Source: Daphnia pulex (taxonomy: Eukaryota; Arthropoda; Branchiopoda; Diplostraca; Daphniidae). Taken from it: a stretch of DNA of 64,000 bases. The first letter of the stretch is position 1. Each line of letters starts with the position of its first letter. The stretch covers positions 11,564,501 to 11,628,500 of the forward strand of contig NC_060021.1 in assembly GCF_021134715.1 (NCBI RefSeq), read 5' to 3'. The position numbers were made by a program, and so were the translations under genes. The notes under the pieces were generated by a model. That model worked only from the letters and a program-made list of their open reading frames with translations, was not told the DNA's origin and made no database searches. Below, one piece after another: positions 58,978 to 64,000 of the stretch.

Positions 58978-60511
58978 TTAGACGTTGCTTTTAGATTGAT
59001 TTAAACCAGGTTCAGGCTCCACCTGGTCCTTCAGCTCAGCTGAACTGTCCTCAATGTTGCGAAAACCCCTCATGGGTAAGTAGCTGTCAGGCTTGATTGG
59101 TGAATAACTGTTGGGAACGGATAGTCCTATTGAGGGGCCGTTAGATGTGTAATTGTCGCTCACTGGTCTGAATCTCATCATGGTGCGGCGCAGCGAATAA
59201 TTGTAGCCGCTCCAGGTGTACCAATTGATTCCATCAGCGAAACTACGATGCGGTCCACCCAAATACCATCCATTCAGATTGGAGTCGTGACAGTTTCCAT
59301 ACCACCAGCCTCCCTGTAATGTATTGAATTATAGATATTCGTTTGAAACATGTTTGATAAATATTATCTATTTTTACCTTGTAGAGTCGAGCGCAGCTTC
59401 GTTCAGCAAAGTCTTCACCTTCACGGTTATCATTGTCGACGTCAAAAGTGGAAAAGGCGAGACCGTTGTGGCTAAAGAGCGAATCTCCAGCATTTCCCAG
59501 GAACATTTTGGTGAAATAAAGACGATATTTATCGCTTTCTGGACCAATTCGGAATCCCTTGTAACGGGCAAAACGTTTATTGCCGCTCCAGTCTTCGAGG
59601 TTGACGGCTAGTTCGTATTTTTTATTGTCGTTGCTATTGGTCAGCGCCCACAAAAGGATGTTACCTATTTACGTTCAACCAAACAAAAAATGATCAAGTA
59701 AGTAGTATAAATGGAGAAGTTAACTATTATCGTCACACACCTAACCAGAATTCGCGATCAAAGTCTCCGAAACCCAATTTGTAGTCCTCCCAATTGCGCA
59801 TAAAATTTTCGTGCGGTTCTACGTCATCTCTCACTTGAAATACCTTTAATGATCAAAAGTACATTTTTGTGTTTTTATTGAATAACTGTTTCCGTTTTTT
59901 TTTTTTTTTAATGTTCTTGGTATTTTTAGAAATGAAATGGTTTTACCGTCCAACCACCACCCTCCGATTCCTGGTCACAGTAGACTTTCCACGGGCCTTG
60001 AACTATGTTAGGAGGATGAACAAGGTACAGACCACTTTGAGACGCGTTCTGTGTGACGAGGATATCGTAACAGCTCTTGCCGACGTTAAAGGACTCTAGG
60101 AATTGTAGTAAAATTATTTGATTACATTTTCCTAAATTTTGTTTTTCGATGTTCTAAATATTGATTTTGCTTCCATTTTTTTGACCCACCTGTGAAATCC
60201 AAAATTGGGTTCTTTAGGGTAGTTCCGGATACATTGGCAGATAAAATATCTCGAGGTGTAGGCATTCTAGAATCCTTGCCGGACATGGCTCTGTTGATAG
60301 CCGTACGTACTTCCGCCATGGACAAACCTTCGTTTAAAGATGATCTAACACTTCCCTTATCCTGTAATTAAATTAAACAAAATATTGAATCAATTTCTCT
60401 CTTGATAACTTGGATAATTATTAAACTTACATGAGAATCGACGGAGAGGACTCCATTGATTATAGCGAAGAATCCAATCAACACCAAAGTCGAAATCCAC
60501 TTGGCCGGCAT
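58978..60511 (-). CDS. secreted fibrinogen-related (FReD) lectin-like protein
   Basis: Six exons (60431-60511, 60190-60361, 59947-60095, 59741-59843, 59378-59664, 58978-59313) join to 375 aa. [23 protein letters not shown] is a signal peptide (cleavage near residue 23). Residues about 85-320 form a fibrinogen C domain: [45 protein letters not shown], the Ca-site region [20 protein letters not shown], then [20 protein letters not shown] and [20 protein letters not shown]. Arthropod members of this family (techylectins, ficolin-like and angiopoietin-like proteins) bind acetylated sugars in immunity or act in adhesion. About 50 residues rich in Pro, Ser and acidic side chains follow the domain. 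An in-frame ATG 38 codons upstream (60625) would add a basic leader before the signal peptide; I prefer 60511 because it starts the hydrophobic signal. Confidence 0.93.
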
Positions 60512-60791
60512 GACGACGGCAAACCTTCTCGTCTGAGTTTGAAATTTGGTATTTCTTTGGCGAACAATTTGTTTTAGAGGTGTACGTCCGGCGCTATGTG
60601 CAGCCAAAAGAAGTGTGAGGTTCACTGGATGGCAACTCGGTAGGTAAGATTCATTTATCGTAACTGTCGATCTGGCTAGCGGCTATGTTCCCGGCGAAAC
60701 TTTGTCAACTTTTTTTTTTTTTTTCACGCGTAACGGGAACGTTTCATTTAGTCCAACTACAGTGGTGGTGGTTCTGGGCCCTGGGCATATT

Positions 60792-60801
60792 CTTTTTTAT
60801 A
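60792..60801 (-). promoter_or_regulatory. TATA box (TATAAAAAAG) for the fibrinogen-domain gene
   Basis: On the minus strand TATAAAAAAG lies about 290 bases before the chosen start codon and 176 before the upstream in-frame ATG. Transcription would begin near 60770. No other TATA-like element of this quality lies between it and the gene. Confidence 0.45.
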
Positions 60802-63800
60802 CCCCTTTTTTATTTTCGAAAGTACATACGGTATAATGCAAAATCGACATTTTTTTTTTCTAGATCACACTAAGGAGTCCTTTTATGGTCCATTGACTAT
60901 ACTGTTTGATCGTCTATTGTTGGGACCTATTCCGGCAGGTCGCGCGCGCGAAAAAGACGTTTCCAGGTAGGAGCCATGTAGGAAGTAGGAGGTTTCTTTT
61001 ATGTAATAATTACCTAAATTAAAATACTAGCTTCGTTCCAAATTCCAGTGGGATTCAGGTGAATCCACTAACGCTGTTACGATCGGTTCTAAATAATTGT
61101 GCAGTTGAACCAGTTAAAACTCATTACCTCCACGGTATTTTTTTTTTCTTTCTCCTTAATTTCAACTTGAACCAATTAACCGAATTTCTAATTCCGTTCG
61201 TTTTGTGCAGCCCATCGACTTATTGTGATGATCGGAGAGGTGGATTTTATCGGTGAAAAAAGACTGACTTAAATGATGATCAGGACAAATTCTTCCTGGA
61301 ATAAGTCGATCCTAATCGGAATTCAAACACTTAACTGCATCCAGATAAGGTGAGATTTATGAATTCATTAATTATTTCGTCATGGAGCTCAGCATAGTTT
61401 CGAAATCTGGCCATGAAATTGTCAATCTAATCAAACAAAACAACCTTCTGTTGTGGTCTCATGTGGTGGTATCATTTGAGATTGACTTTGATCGGTCGGA
61501 ATAACCCCACCCGCCCGAAGGTTTTTTCCTATTTTCTAAAAAATTCCAAATGTTTATCAACACCGACAGGAAGTTTTAGAAAATTAGATTTCGTTTTGAA
61601 ACCGCAATTACCGCAAGTTTATTGCTGAGTCCACAGCCTGTATTAAATATGCGAGCACGTGTGTTTGATATTTTATCATTCAAATGCTTACGCCTTTCAC
61701 GTTTATCCTGATGGACTGTCAAGCTGATTATGAATGCCCTGGGAAAGATGTTTCAAGGTGGATCGTCAGACAGAAAGCATCCAGCGCGATAGAAAGCTTG
61801 TTTTCGGCTTAAAGAAAGCTTGAAATTCCTCACCGTATTAAATTAACATAGTAGTACACAGACATCCGTTGTTGACCATGAAACCTTTTTGGTGAATGTG
61901 GAACAGAGCAAATAAGGTAGAACAGCAAATAAGGTTGTACAGTATCGACATCTAGTAACAAGCATTCCAACTTGAATGGCACGCAACGATCGTTTCGATG
62001 CAGAACATTCGAGTAGTTGCGTCAGTAGTAGGGGGAAATTTTTGGGCCAACGCTATTGGTCGGTTTAGACATCGTACCATGTGGATGAAACGGGTCCCTT
62101 TGAAACCCCATGAGTCACGCCATCTCATTTTCACGACCGAATAGCAAACAACCTGTCATTATGATGTTCTGCCAGGTTTTTCCCCTCCATGACTTGGGAA
62201 AATTGCGAGTTCAAAAATGATTCGCTTATTTCACATTCGCCATTGTCATATTTCTCGCCTCTTAGTAGTGGTAACTTCCCATTCACGTCTGAATTGCGTA
62301 CATGTCCATATTCCGGTTGAAACTAAGCCTACAGACGATGGCCGTGGCTTAAATGTCGAGTGAAAGTCGGTCGTCACGTCGTGTTACTTCGCTAGAAAGC
62401 TCGAACTTGGGAATGTTGCGGAGTAAGTTTTGAAATGACGTCAGTTAATGAAATTTCTCGATCTTCTTACAGGGTATTACGTCCACTGTCACGTGCTATT
62501 GTGTTTACTATGTCAACATGATCAAATTTTGATAACACACATGCCTCATCCTCCTTTTGATGTTGACATTCGAGTAATGCCGATTGGGTGAGGGTTTTTT
62601 TTGTTTTGGTTATTTATTTATTCTTTGTTTTTTTCTCCCCCTCAATAATCAATAGAGAATCCGGAAAGTTCTAGCTTGGGCATATAGGGGCTTACTACGT
62701 ACGCTCACGATGGTTCGATGTTTTTTCCGTGAGAAGAGGCGGCGACAAAATATCGCGTGATGCTGAGACTTCCCTTTCGCAACAACATTTGAAGGTTTTT
62801 TCTGGTATTATTTTGCTGCGACTACTTTCATCTTCTCTCTTTTGAATGTTGGAAAAAACAGGGACGGCTCGTTCAGTGTCCAGTTGGTGGTTATGTTGAG
62901 ACTCATCAACTTTCCCCACATCTGCTTTTTTTAAATCGACAGTCCCGCCACGCCTTTATGGCTCCTACCCATCGGTTTTCGTTACGAGTAGCGAGTTGTA
63001 CTATACATTAGTCATTCCTATTGATCCGTTTCTACTTTTTACCCATTCTCTTTGGAATAGTTAGGAAGCAGTAACAACAAAAAATTCAAACGACAGGGTC
63101 GGTTCTATCTTTAACGTATTGATGTAACCCCGCCATATGTACACATGAACGGATGAATCCAATCTTTTCCTCAACTGAAGGTCTTCTCGCGTTTCGTTTT
63201 CATTGCGAGCAATTCGAGCGTACACGATAGATAACACATAATAAAACTTTGTTAAAGGGCATTTTTATATTTCTAAAAAGGCATCCAGTACAAATTATGG
63301 CACGTTTGCTTCCGCCCAGTGACAGTTTGCACAGCAAAATTAAAAAAAAAAATGACGTGTTGAGTGAAAAGGGAACTTGATTTAATGATAGTAATTCGTT
63401 TTGCATCGGGAGCAGCCCTGGCCGCCGGTCTGAGATAACCTTGAGACTTGCCAAGCTTTGCTCTTTTTAACCCGAGGTAACCATAGCATCTATACACAGT
63501 GTCTTCATACATGTTGTTGGGTGGAAAGCCGAAGCCATGTTTTCAAAAGATAATAATCCCTTGTAATTTAAGATTCAATTTCGAAGCTGATATATCCATC
63601 CACATCCATCAGTGCATAATAATTACGACTAACTGCCAGTACTTGCTATAATTTGCATTTTTCAATGCGCATTGGACTCGTATGTCTTCCAAGACCTAAT
63701 CATAATTTCTTTTTATTTCCAGTTCCAGTCATTTTGTTACCTCTTGTCCAGTTGCCACAGCTACCCTTAAGTGTCTCAACTGGATTATTGGACATTGGAT

Positions 63801-64000
63801 GAAAAAGGATTCAAGGACATCAGTCTCAAAATGTATCATCAACGTGATCAATATCACGAGATCCTTTTTTCAAAAATGTTTAGCCAGATCTTCTTGTGGG
63901 CGTATTTTATTTGAACACATAAAAACTAGTGCGTAGCTTTTTATTCTCCATATTCCAGTTTTTCAGGTTTTGTCGCGGTTTCTTTCCGCCATGCAACGCG
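60802..64000. other. about 3.2 kb without a recognisable gene
   Basis: I found no exon chain, tRNA or repeat family that I can support up to the right edge. Open frames are short (60-84 codons) and without family resemblance. A gene starting beyond the window could have its leader here. Confidence 0.5.

Overview
The window looks like nuclear DNA of a small-genome arthropod, most likely a branchiopod crustacean such as Daphnia. The signs are genes with many short introns (mostly 55-90 bp), a Spaetzle-type cytokine, a fibrinogen-domain lectin, and long secreted Tyr/Pro/Ala repeat proteins of the 'YYTEAPKYY' and 'SYPAPAAP' kind. I rebuilt exon chains from GT/AG signals and reading phase. Eight multi-exon genes close perfectly in frame and look intact.

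Layout. 0-5.4 kb: gene-poor, with a hairpin, a CCGGAAGT cluster, a decayed YYTEAPKYY-repeat gene (minus) and a diverged tandem repeat. 5.4-13.3 kb: two tandem minus-strand genes for large secreted low-complexity proteins. They share a 5-6 codon first exon, a signal peptide, a Pro/Tyr/Ala-rich second exon ending in SLLDLPW, and a phase-0 junction into a third exon starting with KPL. Their third exons carry unrelated repeats. 13.3-24.2 kb: about 10.9 kb without a recognisable gene. 24.2-29.2 kb: cohesin subunit SMC1 (minus, 16 exons, 1242 aa). 30.5-34.7 kb: a Spaetzle-family gene (minus, 8 exons, 920 aa). 34.7-39.8 kb: no recognisable gene.

39.8-41.2 kb: mitochondrial ribosomal protein uL1m (minus). 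44.1-45.0 kb: Rab35 (minus, 201 aa). 45.8-52.8 kb: a block bounded by two oppositely oriented arrays of AAGTAATTA-type repeats with matching outer ends. It holds three broken host genes: a TBC1D20 copy, an axonemal dynein intermediate chain (DNAI2) copy and the front part of a platelet-activating-factor acetylhydrolase gene. This is the most unusual part of the window. 53.0-54.3 kb: intact ABHD11 (plus). 54.57-58.79 kb: two tRNA-Leu(AAG) genes in opposite orientation flank a 766-aa coiled-coil protein gene. 59.0-60.5 kb: a secreted fibrinogen-domain protein (minus). 60.8-64 kb: no recognisable gene.

No operon-like grouping links these genes. The related sets are the secreted repeat-protein cluster (extracellular matrix, cuticle or egg-coat candidates) and the two secreted immune or development candidates (Spaetzle and the fibrinogen-domain lectin). 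Family assignments rest on remembered sequences, not on database searches.
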